Positions 9,323-19,809 of a stretch of 64,000 bases of DNA are shown here, one piece after another. Position numbers and translations under genes: made by a program. Where the stretch lies: the NCBI GenBank assembly GCA_902495545.1, contig CABUXM010000002.1, forward strand, positions 8,812-72,811, read 5' to 3'. Source of the stretch: an uncultured Collinsella sp. (GTDB taxonomy: Bacteria > Actinomycetota > Coriobacteriia > Coriobacteriales > Coriobacteriaceae). The notes beneath the pieces are model-generated. The model was not told where the DNA came from, did no database searches, and saw only the letters and a program-made list of their open reading frames with translations. How positions within the stretch are numbered: position 1 is the first letter of the stretch; every line of letters starts with the position of its first letter.

Positions 9323-9365
9323 GACAGCTCCTTTTGGTACAGGTACTTCAAACTGCATAAGTATA

Positions 9366-9409
9366 GCGCCGCCGCAGCATCCGGGCGAATCCGGACACCG
9401 CGACGGCGC
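9366..9409 (-). terminator. Hairpin after glvA
   Basis: GCGCCGCCGC (9366-9375) pairs with GCGACGGCGC (9400-9409). It lies about 40 bp behind the glvA stop and just upstream of ychF. There is no U-run, so this is only terminator-like. Confidence 0.35.
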
Positions 9410-9449
9410 AAATGAAGCAGAGATGCGTGAGAGTTCGAGACAGCAGTCC

Positions 9450-10820
<1,371 letters not shown>

Positions 10821-10890
10821 TCAATCCATCCCCGTACGCGGCCTGCACGGTTTGGAATTGTTACCTAGAAGTGGAGTTTTTTATCTCTAG

Positions 10891-10930
10891 AATCGGCCTT
10901 GCGGTGCATACCGGCTCTGCAAGGCCGATT
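10891..10930 (-). terminator. Intercistronic hairpin between EIICB and glvA
   Basis: AATCGGCCTTGC (10891-10902) pairs exactly with GCAAGGCCGATT (10919-10930). No U-run follows on the minus strand, so it more likely stabilises or partly attenuates the operon mRNA than ends it. Confidence 0.5.
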
Positions 10931-10948
10931 GTTTCGATGGACGATGGT

Positions 10949-12541
10949 TTACAGAAGACTCTCGAACTTCTCGCGAACCTGCGGGACGGTAAGGCCGATG
11001 ATGACCTGGATTGACTGACCTTGGACCACCAAGCCATGCGTACCGATCGCCTTGAAGGAAGCCTCGGGTGCAACGACGCTCTTGTCCTTGACGTTAACGC
11101 GCAGACGGGTAGCGCAGTTAGTTACATCGATGATGTTATCCGCGCCACCGAGCAGATCGAGGATTTTCTCGGCAAGCACCAAGCGCTCATCATCTTTACT
11201 CTGGGCGACCGATTTGCCAGCAGCAGCACCGCCCTGCTTTTGCTTGTAGTCGGCCTTGGACTTGAGCTCGACCTCAACATCGTCATCCTCGCGACCGGGG
11301 GTCTTAAAGTCGAACTTGACGATCAGGAAACGGAAGACCACGACCCAAAGGGCGGTAAAGCACAGACCGACAAGGATGGAGATGGCGTACTGCAGACCGT
11401 GTGCGGCCCAAAGGGGCAGCCAGTCCCACGAAAGCATCGAGATGATGCCGCCGTCGAAGATGCCCACGACGCCAAGGAGGTTTTGAGCCATGCAGCCGAG
11501 CGCTCCGAGCACGCAGTGGACGACGAACAGGCCGGGCGCGATGAACAGGAAGGTGAAGTCAAGCGGCTCGGTGATACCGCAAAGCATAGCGGTAAGGGTG
11601 ACCGGGATCAGCAGAGCCTTGACGCGCTGCTTGCGCTCGGGTTTGGCGGTCATATAAAACGCAATGGCGACGCCAAGCGAGCCGAAGACCTTAGTCCAAC
11701 CAGGGCAGGTATAGGCAGCCCAGGGTGCGGCATCCTTAAGAGCAATGCTCGGATCGGCAGCCAGTTGGGGCAGGATGTTGGCCCAAGCAGCAAAGATGCC
11801 GCCGTTGACCGCCGCGTTGTCGTAATAGAACGGCGTATAGATAAAGTGGTGCAGGCCTGTAGGGATCAGCACGCGCTCGAAGAAAGCAAAGACACCCACG
11901 CCAAACGTACCGGCGGAAAGGATGAATCCCTGGAAGGCAGAGATAGCAGCCTGAACATGCGGCCACACCAGGCAGGCGATAAGAGCGACCGGAATCATAA
12001 CGAAGAAACCGATCATATAGATGAACACGGAACCCGAGAACACGCCCAGCCACTCAGGAAGTTCGGTGTCGAAGTACTTGTTGTGAAGCATCGTGGCGAT
12101 ACCTGAAATGATAAGCGCGCCCATGATGCCCATATCAAGCGTTTTGATGCTTGCGATAGTGGCAAGACCAGTACCGCTGCCCGCCTCGACAGAGTAGTCG
12201 ACTCCAAAGACAGGGCCCCACTGCCCCAAGATTGTGCTTACAAAGTAGTTGAAGGTAAGGTAGATGGCCAAAGCCTCCATGCAGCAGCGAGCGTTCTGCT
12301 TGTTCGCGAGCGAGATTGGCAACGCTACGCAAAACAGCAACGGCATCTGGTTAAAGAGCGTCCAACCACCCTGGAGCAGCACATTCCAGCAATCAAACCA
12401 AAGATGGCCCGCAGTGGCCATCTCGCCAAAGATCGCCTCGGTGGTAAACAACGTACCCAGGCCGACGACGATTCCGGAAAATGCGAAAAGAATTGCAGGC
12501 GTGTACATGGCACCGCCGAAACGTTGTATCTTTTGCATCAT
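10949..12541 (-). CDS. PTS alpha-glucoside permease, EIICB (GlvC/MalX-like)
   Basis: The 530-residue membrane protein has an N-terminal EIIC domain opening with MMQKIQRFGGAMYTPAILF, the usual start of glucose-superfamily EIIC, with about ten hydrophobic segments and GITEPLDFTFLFIAP. After a charged linker, a C-terminal EIIB domain carries the phosphorylated Cys in DVTNCATRLRV. The first Met of the MM pair fits best; frames from 12592 add a poorly supported leader. No EIIA is fused or adjacent; the stand-alone glucose-type EIIA at 39381-39878 may serve it. It is divergent from the dehydrogenase gene with TGTCTA-type operators between. Confidence 0.88.
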   Translation of the reverse strand: MMQKIQRFGGAMYTPAILFAFSGIVVGLGTLFTTEAIFGEMATAGHLWFDCWNVLLQGGWTLFNQMPLLFCVALPISLANKQNARCCMEALAIYLTFNYFVSTILGQWGPVFGVDYSVEAGSGTGLATIASIKTLDMGIMGALIISGIATMLHNKYFDTELPEWLGVFSGSVFIYMIGFFVMIPVALIACLVWPHVQAAISAFQGFILSAGTFGVGVFAFFERVLIPTGLHHFIYTPFYYDNAAVNGGIFAAWANILPQLAADPSIALKDAAPWAAYTCPGWTKVFGSLGVAIAFYMTAKPERKQRVKALLIPVTLTAMLCGITEPLDFTFLFIAPGLFVVHCVLGALGCMAQNLLGVVGIFDGGIISMLSWDWLPLWAAHGLQYAISILVGLCFTALWVVVFRFLIVKFDFKTPGREDDDVEVELKSKADYKQKQGGAAAGKSVAQSKDDERLVLAEKILDLLGGADNIIDVTNCATRLRVNVKDKSVVAPEASFKAIGTHGLVVQGQSIQVIIGLTVPQVREKFESLL

Positions 12542-12686
12542 GACGGGGAATCCCCCTCTCTTCATTCGGAGCGACTGCGGTTTTGGCTTCACTCGAGACC
12601 GCAGACGCGCCGTTTGCGTGTACCTCGTGCAATAGGACGGGTGGGCCCGCTTCCCTGACTTCTTGCGCTTCTATTTTTATCATATC

Positions 12687-12702
12687 ACTTATCTAGACAA
12701 GT
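12687..12702. promoter_or_regulatory. GntR-type operator, site 1
   Basis: ACTTATCTAGACAAGT is a near-perfect palindrome of the TreR/GntR type. It lies upstream of EIICB, close to its likely promoter. Confidence 0.55.
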
Positions 12703-12817
12703 TAGCATAAATACTACGGTCGGTAAACGGTTGATTATTGGCCGTAAACGGTATATGTCCAGTATTTCGCCTGTTAAATCTGACATAGCTGATGACTGCA
12801 TTATAAATTTCTTTTCT

Positions 12818-12833
12818 ACTTGTCTAGATGTGC
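12818..12833. promoter_or_regulatory. GntR-type operator, site 2
   Basis: ACTTGTCTAGATGTGC matches 13 of 16 positions of site 1 read in reverse. It lies about 65 bp before the dehydrogenase ATG. Confidence 0.5.
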
Positions 12834-12834
12834 T

Positions 12835-12852
12835 TGTCTATATCTATAGACA
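12835..12852. promoter_or_regulatory. GntR-type operator, site 3
   Basis: TGTCTATATCTATAGACA has perfect 8-bp arms around TC. It directly follows site 2. Two related direct repeats, GTAAACGG at 12723 and 12744, lie between sites 1 and 2 and could bind another factor. Confidence 0.55.
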
Positions 12853-12898
12853 TACCTATACTTCATTACAACATTCACCGCCACGTTAAGGAGTCACC

Positions 12899-13924
12899 AT
12901 GAAAAGCGCGGTCTTCTATGGAAAGCACGACCTCAGAGTCGAGGAATCGGCAAAGCCGGCCGTGGGCAGGCGCGACGTTCTGATCAACGTCAAAGCTTGC
13001 GGCGTCTGCGGTACCGACGTTCATATCTATGAAGGCGACAAGGGTGCAGCCGACGTTACCCCGCCCACGATCCTTGGTCATGAGTTTGCGGGCGTTGTCG
13101 AGGCCGTGGGCAGCGACGTCGCTGGCTTTAAACCGGGCGATCGCGTGTGCATCGACCCAAACCATCCCTGCGGCTGCTGCGAACCCTGCCGCGACGGAAT
13201 CAACCACTACTGCGAGCATATGACCGGTTACGGCACCACCGTTAACGGCGGCTTTGCCGAGTACTGCTCCGTCGATATGCAGCAAGTCTACAAGTTGGGC
13301 GATCACACCAGCTTCGAGCAGGGCGCTATGACCGAGCCCGTCGCCTGCTGCCTGCACGGCATCGATATGTGCAACATCAAGCCCGGCAGCACAGTTGTCG
13401 TTATCGGCGGTGGCATGATCGGCCTGCTCATGATGCAGCTTGCTAAAAACGCCGGCGCCACCAAGGTTGTCTTGCTCGAGCCCGTCGAGGGCAAGCGCGA
13501 GGTTGCGCTCAAACTCGGCGCCGACCTGGCAATTGATTCCATCCACGAGGACGTCCCGGCCCGCCTGAAGCAGGAGGGCGTCGGCAACGTCGACGTCGTT
13601 ATCGAGTGTGTTGGCAAGCCCGTCACCATCGAGCAGGCCATTAGAATCGCCGGCCATAAGGCCACGGTTATGATGTTCGGACTTACCAAGCCCGATGAGA
13701 CGATCACCGTCAAGCCCTTCGAGGTCTTCCAGAAGGAGCTTGTGCTCACCTCGTCCTACATCAACCCTTACACACAGCGTCGCGCGCTCGAACTCATCGA
13801 CTCCGGCAGGCTCGACGTATCCTCGATGGTCGCAAAGGTAGCCTCCCTCGACGAACTCGGCGCTATCCTGTCAGACCCGGCCCTGCGTGCCATGGGCAAA
13901 TATATAATCGACCCCAGCAAGTAA
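12899..13924 (+). CDS. Zinc-dependent medium-chain alcohol/polyol dehydrogenase
   Basis: The 341-residue MDR-family protein has the catalytic zinc site GVCGTDVHIYEG and LGHEFAGVVEAVG, four structural-zinc cysteines (CGCCEPCRDGINHYC), and the Rossmann motif VVVIGGGMIGLLMMQLA. The substrate is probably a secondary alcohol of a sugar or polyol. It is divergent from EIICB, shares its operators, and is followed by the GntR regulator, which suggests oxidation of a sugar derived from the imported glucoside. The link to glucoside catabolism is inferred from position only. Confidence 0.85.
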   Translation: MKSAVFYGKHDLRVEESAKPAVGRRDVLINVKACGVCGTDVHIYEGDKGAADVTPPTILGHEFAGVVEAVGSDVAGFKPGDRVCIDPNHPCGCCEPCRDGINHYCEHMTGYGTTVNGGFAEYCSVDMQQVYKLGDHTSFEQGAMTEPVACCLHGIDMCNIKPGSTVVVIGGGMIGLLMMQLAKNAGATKVVLLEPVEGKREVALKLGADLAIDSIHEDVPARLKQEGVGNVDVVIECVGKPVTIEQAIRIAGHKATVMMFGLTKPDETITVKPFEVFQKELVLTSSYINPYTQRRALELIDSGRLDVSSMVAKVASLDELGAILSDPALRAMGKYIIDPSK

Positions 13925-13989
13925 ATCGATTGACACCTGCGCGGGCGGCCCTCATCCGTCGTTCACGCGCGCAGCTCTAGGAGACCGTC

Positions 13990-14745
13990 ATGGCGCGAGC
14001 CATCTTCCAAACTATTTATGACAACGTGAAGCAGTCGATTGACGACGGCACATACGCCTATCAGAGTTATCTGCCTTCGGAGACTGAGCTCACGCAGCTG
14101 TTTGACTGTTCGCGCATGACGGTCCGTCGCGCCATCTCGATGCTTGCGGCAGATGGTTACGTGCTCCCCCAGCAAGGCAAAGGCATGCGCGTCATTCGCA
14201 ACATCAGTGACGAGAAGAGTCGTGGCGGCGGCGGACTCGAGACCTTTAAGGAAATCGCGACCAGCCGGGGCTTTGAGCTCAAGACTGTCACCACCGTCTT
14301 TGAGCTCCTCGTCTGTAGCAAGGCACTCTCCAGGATTACCGGGTTTCCCGAAGGCTGCGAGCTTACGCGCGCCAAACGCATCCGTTATGCAGACGGACAT
14401 GCCGTGTGCTCCGACGACTCCTATTACCTAAGCTCACAGGTACCGGGGCTGACACCCGAGATTGTCAACGACTCGATCTATCGTTACCTCGAAGAAGACC
14501 TTGGCATTAAGATTGCCACGGGCAAACGCGATGTAACGATCGAGCATCCCACGCCCGAGGATACGCGCGTGCTCGATCTCGACGACTTTAACGCACTCGC
14601 CGTTATACGCGGGCAGACCTACAACGCCGACGGCATCCTTATGGAATACACCGAGACCAAACAGGTCCCCGGGTTCTTTTTGCTCCATGAAACCGTGACG
14701 CGCAACGGTACCGGTCGAACCGGCCACCAAAGCAGCATGAACTAA
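13990..14745 (+). CDS. GntR-family regulator with UTRA domain (TreR/HutC type)
   Basis: The 251-residue protein has an N-terminal winged helix (YLPSETELTQLFDCSRMTVRR, read in two parts, then AADGYVLPQQGKGMRV) and a C-terminal UTRA effector domain (residues about 90-235). UTRA regulators bind sugars or sugar phosphates and release their operators. It lies 65 bp behind the dehydrogenase gene. The three TGTCTA-type palindromes in 12687-12852 are its likely sites, giving control of both arms of the divergon. A strong terminator follows. Confidence 0.88.
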   Translation: MARAIFQTIYDNVKQSIDDGTYAYQSYLPSETELTQLFDCSRMTVRRAISMLAADGYVLPQQGKGMRVIRNISDEKSRGGGGLETFKEIATSRGFELKTVTTVFELLVCSKALSRITGFPEGCELTRAKRIRYADGHAVCSDDSYYLSSQVPGLTPEIVNDSIYRYLEEDLGIKIATGKRDVTIEHPTPEDTRVLDLDDFNALAVIRGQTYNADGILMEYTETKQVPGFFLLHETVTRNGTGRTGHQSSMN

Positions 14746-14755
14746 CCATCTATTA

Positions 14756-14826
14756 GTTGCGGTGGGATAGTTCCTAGAATGGCCAGCTTAAGGGCAAAAC
14801 AGGAACTATTCCACCGCAACTTTTTT
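14756..14826 (+). terminator. Rho-independent terminator after the GntR gene
   Basis: A 20-bp stem (14756-14775 with 14801-14820, one G-U pair) is followed by TTTTTT. A second GC-rich hairpin, GGCCGGCGGG/CCCACCGGCC, follows at 14827-14856 in front of the convergent ferredoxin gene. Confidence 0.9.
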
Positions 14827-14876
14827 GGCCGGCGGGGCAGTACCTGTCCCACCGGCCATCATTTACGCTCTTTTAG

Positions 14877-16130
14877 CTAGTCCGCGAGCTTCTCCACCTG
14901 ATCGAGCATCTTGTCGAGCTTGGCCTTTGCTTCGGCCTTGACCTTCTCAGCTTCTTCGTGAGCCTTCGCCTTCTGGGCGGCCTTTTCCTCGGCTTCGGGA
15001 TCGACGACGACCAGATTGGACGCGTCGTGCTCAACAAGCTTGAGCGCATGCTCGGGACAAACCTTGACACAGGCACCGCAACCCAAACAATACGTGGATT
15101 CCAGTGCAAAGCGACCGCTTCCCACCAGATCGCAGGCGAACGTGGGGCATACATTGACGCACTCGCCGCACGACGTGCACTTGTCAAAATCGCACTCCGG
15201 CGTGCTCACCTGCATGTTCTGGGCAAGCTCGGGGTGGTTTTGCAATGTCGAGAGCACCAGCTGCCGCCCATGCGTGAGCGAACGGCGGCGCTTGGTCGTC
15301 GTGGTACCGCACATGGTGTTGAGCGTGCGCTCAAGCTGCGTGATCTGGTGACGGTGGGCCTTCAACTTCTGCGTCACCGAGGCCAGTGCCGCAGTCGCCG
15401 GATTGAGCTTGGTCACCGTCAGGCCCGTGGTGCGGGCGATCTTTTCCATGTACTCCTTGCGCTCGTACTCGCGGCGCTTATGGCATTTGAGGCTCTTGGG
15501 GTCGACCTCCAGGCCCATACCCGTGCCGGACCACTCCTCGGCCTTCGCAATCGCCTCGCCCAGAATGTCCTCACCGCCGGTGTTGCGGCATTTATCGCAC
15601 ACACCCAACGGCAGGTACACACTCACGTTGGGATAGTCGGCCAGTACCGAGAACCAGGTCTCTGCCGTAATATCGCCCACGCAGGCAACGACGACCTCGT
15701 TTTCACGCGGCATGCGTTTGAGGGCACGCGTGCAGGTGACGTAGGCGGTCTCGTGGCTCGTAGCAGCAGAGACGATATCGTCATACAGGTTTTTAGGCGC
15801 CAGGCGCGGCGAGATGATCGCCTCGGTCGGGCAGGCAGCGGCGCACAGACCGCACTTGCGGCAGGAGTCGAGGATCTCGATGGCGTCTTCCTCGACCTCA
15901 ATAGCGTTGACCGGGCACACGTCCATGCACGCGGTGCAGCCGCTCTTTTCGTTTTTGCAGGTCAGGCACGGAATGGTGTTGCCGCGCGGACGCTCCTTGT
16001 AGTCGGCAGGATTCCACTGCGGCGCCGACGGATCGAGTGCATCGGTCACGCCGCCAAGCGGGTTTTTAAGAAAGTCGAAACCCTTGCTGATCTCGATAAT
16101 GTCATCAAACAGATCGTGTTCCTGCGCCAT
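14877..16130 (-). CDS. 4Fe-4S polyferredoxin-type protein
   Basis: The 417-residue soluble protein has two pairs of 4Fe-4S motifs. The N-terminal pair is CTACMDVCP and CRKCGLCAAACP, after an extra CLTC. The C-terminal pair is CTSCGECVNVCP and CLGCGACVKVCP. Between them (about residues 130-320) is a domain with GVCDKCRNTGGED. The tail is a charged Ala/Lys/Glu helix, probably coiled coil. The start at MAQEHDLF has GGGAGGGG upstream. It probably passes electrons to an oxidoreductase; no partner subunit is adjacent. The facing gene is the convergent GntR regulator. Confidence 0.8.
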   Translation of the reverse strand: MAQEHDLFDDIIEISKGFDFLKNPLGGVTDALDPSAPQWNPADYKERPRGNTIPCLTCKNEKSGCTACMDVCPVNAIEVEEDAIEILDSCRKCGLCAAACPTEAIISPRLAPKNLYDDIVSAATSHETAYVTCTRALKRMPRENEVVVACVGDITAETWFSVLADYPNVSVYLPLGVCDKCRNTGGEDILGEAIAKAEEWSGTGMGLEVDPKSLKCHKRREYERKEYMEKIARTTGLTVTKLNPATAALASVTQKLKAHRHQITQLERTLNTMCGTTTTKRRRSLTHGRQLVLSTLQNHPELAQNMQVSTPECDFDKCTSCGECVNVCPTFACDLVGSGRFALESTYCLGCGACVKVCPEHALKLVEHDASNLVVVDPEAEEKAAQKAKAHEEAEKVKAEAKAKLDKMLDQVEKLAD

Positions 16131-16281
16131 GCGCGGCCCCTCCCTGAGCAGTGCAAACAAGCAAGAGATAATGATACGCTATTGGCCCACGCCTCGGGCA
16201 AATTACACGCGGAGCATCTTTGCGGCAAATAGCCCATGGCCTATCGCCGCCTCGATTGCACAAGGTCGATCAAGCGCCAAG

Positions 16282-16788
16282 CTATGCCTCGCGCATGAGC
16301 TGCACGAGCTTTTGTTTGGTCACCTTGGCCTGCTCGTTGGCCATATTACGCTCGTTTCTAAAGACCGCATTTGCAACACCCTGCAGGTCGCCATCGGAAA
16401 TCTCGCTGCACGGACCGTCCATCGAAGCCGCCGTGGGGCATACGCACAACGGCAACTCGGCATAAAACGCAACGGCCTTGGCGATATCGAGCATCTTGCC
16501 GCCGCCAATACCCACCACCATGTCGCAATACTCAGCCTGGGCTTCCTTAGCCATTTCGACAACGGCCTCTTCCGTACACGGACCGTTGTAAATCTTAAAG
16601 AACGGCTCGCTTAGATCTTCGTCCAGAAATCCATCGACGATCTGCCTGCACAGCCGATCCTCGGTGCCCTGGTCAAACAAGACATAGCCAGCGCAGCCCA
16701 ACCATGACAAATACCTGCCCTGACGCGAAAGCTCGCCCGGCCCCTGAACATACCGGCCGGGACCGCCATAAACCATGGGAAGCGCCAT
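16282..16788 (-). pseudogene. Glycerol dehydrogenase-like remnant with a large internal deletion
   Basis: The frame encodes about 168 residues from MALPMVYGGPGRYVQGPGEL. It follows glycerol dehydrogenase through GIGGGKMLDIAKAVAFY and PTAASMDGPCS, where it breaks off. It then continues with SDGDLQGVANAVFRNERNM, which looks like the extreme C-terminus of an Fe-type alcohol dehydrogenase. Roughly 180 residues, including the Asp/His metal ligands, are missing, so no dehydrogenase activity is expected. It lies just beyond the gldA terminator on the same strand. It could instead be a regulatory nucleotide-binding protein, but I think decay is likelier. Confidence 0.6.
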
Positions 16789-16854
16789 GCGAGAATCCGC
16801 CCTTTCATCAAACAACGATTGGTGCAAACTAACCTGACCCCTTTGCACCATAGC

Positions 16855-16890
16855 AAAAAGGGGCAAAGCCATCTGCTGGCTTTGCCCCTT
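16855..16890 (-). terminator. Rho-independent terminator after gldA
   Basis: On the minus strand AAGGGGCAAAGCC pairs with GGCTTTGCCCCTT around a 7-nt loop and is followed by a T-run, 12 nt behind the gldA stop. Confidence 0.9.
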
Positions 16891-16901
16891 CCTTAGCTTG
16901 A

Positions 16902-18002
16902 TTACTCATCCATGAGATAGTAGTGGCCCAGTGCGTCGGCACCCAGGATGGCGTTTGCGACCATCTCGGGCGTCACCTCAAACGGCATGTTGCACATGGT
17001 GTCCTCGGGCGCGCACGCGGCCTCGGCAACAATCATGGCCTTCTCGCGCGTAACCTCGGCAACGCCAAGTTCCTTCATCGTGACCGGCAGGCCCAGCTCA
17101 ATGCAGAAGCCCAAGACTTCCTCGAGCTTCTCGGTCGGGGCATCCTCGAGTACCAGCTGGACGATGGTGCCGAAGGCGACCTTCTCGCCGTGATACATGC
17201 TGTGGCACTCGGGCAGCATCGTCAGACCATTGTGGATGGCATGAGCAGCAGCAAGGCCCGAGCTCTCAAAGCCAATGCCGGAGAGCAGCGTGTTTGCCTC
17301 GATGATGTGCTCGACGGCAGGCGTGAGCGCGCCCTTCTCCAGCGCGACCTTGGCCTTGACGCCATCGGCCATAAGCGTCTCGTAGCAGAGCTTGGCGAGC
17401 GCCAGGCCGGCCATTCCGCCCTTACCGCCGGCGCAGGTGCCGCCGTCGGCATCGTGCGTCGCTTGGGCCTCAAAGTAGGTTGCGAGCGCATCGCCCATAC
17501 CGGAAACCGTCAGGCGCACCGGGCTCGCCGCGATAACCGTCGTATCCATAAGGACGATATTGGGGTTTGCCTTAAGGAAGAGGTACTTGTCGAACTGGCC
17601 GTCGTCGGTGTAGAGCACCGAAAGTGCCGAGCACGGTGCATCGGTCGAAGCGATGGTGGGGCAAATGATAACCGGAGACTCCAGGTAATAGGCGACGGCC
17701 TTCGCGGTGTCGAGGATCTTGCCGCCACCGACGCCGACGATGATGTCGCAACCGTTGTCGCGCGCGAGCGCAACCAGACGATCGACCTCGCCCTTGGAGC
17801 ACTCGCCGTTAAAGTCCTCAAACAGCAGCTCGGCCTTAGCCTCGGCAAAGCCGCCCTCGATCTTGGCACCGACGCGCTTCTTGCCCGAAGGCGTCACGAT
17901 GACGAGGGCCTTAGCGCCGAGCGGCTCGACATAGGAGCCGAGCTTGGCGAGCTCGTCCGGACCCTGGATGTACTTGCTGGGGCTATTGAAAATTGCAGCC
18001 AT
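16902..18002 (-). CDS. gldA: Glycerol dehydrogenase
   Basis: This Fe-type family enzyme oxidises glycerol to dihydroxyacetone with NAD. The 366 residues carry FNSPSKYIQGPDELAKLG at the start, the NAD-binding GVGGGKILDTAKAVAYY, PTIASTDAPCSALSVLY, and the metal ligand regions HAIHNGLTML and MYHGEKVAFG. The length fits the family. It is one of three Fe-ADH-type genes in a row on this strand (a remnant downstream, an alcohol dehydrogenase upstream), each separated by its own terminator, so they are probably separate transcripts. Confidence 0.93.
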   Translation of the reverse strand: MAAIFNSPSKYIQGPDELAKLGSYVEPLGAKALVIVTPSGKKRVGAKIEGGFAEAKAELLFEDFNGECSKGEVDRLVALARDNGCDIIVGVGGGKILDTAKAVAYYLESPVIICPTIASTDAPCSALSVLYTDDGQFDKYLFLKANPNIVLMDTTVIAASPVRLTVSGMGDALATYFEAQATHDADGGTCAGGKGGMAGLALAKLCYETLMADGVKAKVALEKGALTPAVEHIIEANTLLSGIGFESSGLAAAHAIHNGLTMLPECHSMYHGEKVAFGTIVQLVLEDAPTEKLEEVLGFCIELGLPVTMKELGVAEVTREKAMIVAEAACAPEDTMCNMPFEVTPEMVANAILGADALGHYYLMDE

Positions 18003-18020
18003 AACTATCCCATTCTCTAA

Positions 18021-18063
18021 AAGAAAAAAGAAAGGGGCTCCGTACAGATACGTGCGGAGCCCC
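18021..18063 (-). terminator. Rho-independent terminator after the Fe-ADH gene
   Basis: On the minus strand a 12-bp stem (18052-18063 with 18034-18045, one mismatch) is followed by CTTTCTTTTTTCTTTT. It lies 22 nt behind the stop of the gene at 18086. Confidence 0.85.
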
Positions 18064-18085
18064 TCGTTACGATAACAAGAGTCGA

Positions 18086-19309
18086 TTAGAAATCGATGTC
18101 GGTGTCGTAGTAGCAGGCCTTGAGGATCTTCTCGAAGTCGGCAGCCTTGGTCTCACGCGGGTTCTCGGGCGTGCAGGCGTCCTGCTCGGCGTTCGCGGCG
18201 ATCTCGGGCAGCTTGGCGAGGAACTCCTCCTCGGAGACCATCTGCGGGTTCTCGGCGTCGACCTTCACGCCACCATTCGCGTAATCCTTGATGGACTGCG
18301 GAATGTTGAGCTGGTCGTTGAGGTCGCGAATCTTCTGGACGAGCGCAGCGATGAGCTCCTCGTTGGTCTCGCCGGGAAGGTGCAGGATCTCCTTGGCCAC
18401 GTAAGCGTAACGCTCGGCAGCACGCGGGTCCTTGGAGTTCCACTGGATGACCTTGCCCAGGTACATGGCGTTAGCAGCACCGTGGATGATGTGGCCGTTC
18501 TCAAAGGCAGCACCGGTCTTGTGAGCCATGGAGTGAACGATGCCGAGCAGGCCCGAGGAGAAGGCGATACCGGCGATGCACTGAGCCTCGTGCATGTGCT
18601 GACGGGCCTCATGGTCGCCAGCATAGGACTTGGGCAGCCACTCGACGATCTCGCGGATGCCGTGCAGAGCGTTGGCGTCGGTGAACATAGAGGCGCAGGT
18701 GGAAACGTAGGCCTCCATGCAGTGGGTCAGAGCATCCATGCCGGTGTGAGCGCACAGCTTGGCGGGCATGGTGTAGGTGAGCTCGGGGTCGACGATGGCG
18801 ACATCAGGGGTGATGTTGAAGTCGGCCAGCGGGTACTTGATGCCCTTGGCGTAGTCGGTAATGACGGAGAACGCGGTGACCTCGGTAGCGGTGCCGGAGG
18901 TAGAGGAGATGGCGCAGAAATGAGCCTTCTGACGCAGCTCGGGGAAGCTGAACGGCTGGATGATGTTATCGAAGGACTCCTCGGGATACTCGTAGAAGAC
19001 CCACATGGCCTTAGCGGCATCGATGGGCGAGCCGCCACCGATGGCGATAATCCAGTCGGGCTCGAACTCGCGCATGGCCTCGGCGCCCTTCATGACCGTC
19101 TCGATGGACGGGTCGGACTCGACGCCCTCGAACAGCTTGACCTCGAAACCGCCTTCCTTAAGGTCGTTCTCGACGTCCTGCAGGAACCCGCCGCGGCGCA
19201 TAGAGCTGCCGCCAGAAACGATGATGGCCTTCTTACCCTTGAGGTTCTTCACCTCGTGGCGAGCGCCCTCACCAAAGTACAGATCGCGAGGATTGGTAAA
19301 ACGTCCCAT
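18086..19309 (-). CDS. Iron-containing alcohol dehydrogenase (butanol dehydrogenase-like)
   Basis: The 407-residue protein starts MGRFTNPRDLYFGEGA, with AGGAGG 6 nt before the ATG. It has the NAD(P) motif AIGGGSPIDAAKAMWVFYE, SGTATEVTAFSVIT and the His ligands in HSMAHKTGAAFENGH. It likely reduces aldehydes to alcohols or the reverse; substrate cannot be assigned. A longer frame from 19360 has no ribosome site. The 500-bp region upstream suggests independent control. The family is common in fermenting gut bacteria for redox balance. Confidence 0.88.
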   Translation of the reverse strand: MGRFTNPRDLYFGEGARHEVKNLKGKKAIIVSGGSSMRRGGFLQDVENDLKEGGFEVKLFEGVESDPSIETVMKGAEAMREFEPDWIIAIGGGSPIDAAKAMWVFYEYPEESFDNIIQPFSFPELRQKAHFCAISSTSGTATEVTAFSVITDYAKGIKYPLADFNITPDVAIVDPELTYTMPAKLCAHTGMDALTHCMEAYVSTCASMFTDANALHGIREIVEWLPKSYAGDHEARQHMHEAQCIAGIAFSSGLLGIVHSMAHKTGAAFENGHIIHGAANAMYLGKVIQWNSKDPRAAERYAYVAKEILHLPGETNEELIAALVQKIRDLNDQLNIPQSIKDYANGGVKVDAENPQMVSEEEFLAKLPEIAANAEQDACTPENPRETKAADFEKILKACYYDTDIDF

Positions 19310-19809
19310 ACTGTGCCTCCTAAACAAGCCCCTCTTAGACTTGCGTATATAACGGAGCACCCAATTGGCTCCGTTAGGACCGGTTTGCGCGTTGCCGGCG
19401 ATGACAATGCGCGATGTCTAAACGTCTCAACGCTCAGACAAACACTATTTTACCGTTCTGGTTGGTCAGTTATTCACCTAAAGCCAACAATGATGAAACG
19501 TTTTTTCTATCCCTGAAGACCCTTGTGCGGCATCCATACTCCCAAGCTGGGCAAACGTTTTATCAAGGTTGACCACATATCCCGGGCAGGACTGTGCCCC
19601 TCCAAAATGCGCCCCGTTCGCCGCCAAAAATCGACCGTTTGCGGCACCGTGATACCACTCAGTCGTCCAAGGTGCCGACATTTGTGCGACATCCGTCTTC
19701 GTGGTGCAAAGGTGCACGTCCAAGTGCGGCACCCCCGGTGTGCCACATGCGGGTAAACTAGAGCCTTAAATAGAGAAATTTGAACCCTAACCGCAGCAAA
19801 GGAGGCCCC
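19310..19809. other. 500-bp intergenic region with short inverted repeats
   Basis: No credible gene was seen. AACGGAGC at 19351 is repeated inverted as GCTCCGTT at 19368, in front of the Fe-ADH gene. From 19515 to 19755 a GTGCGGCA-like word recurs in several variants and both orientations (for example TGTGCGGCATCC, TTTGCGGCACCG, TGTGCGACATCC and AGTGCGGCACCC). It may hold the promoters of both divergent genes. Confidence 0.4.
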
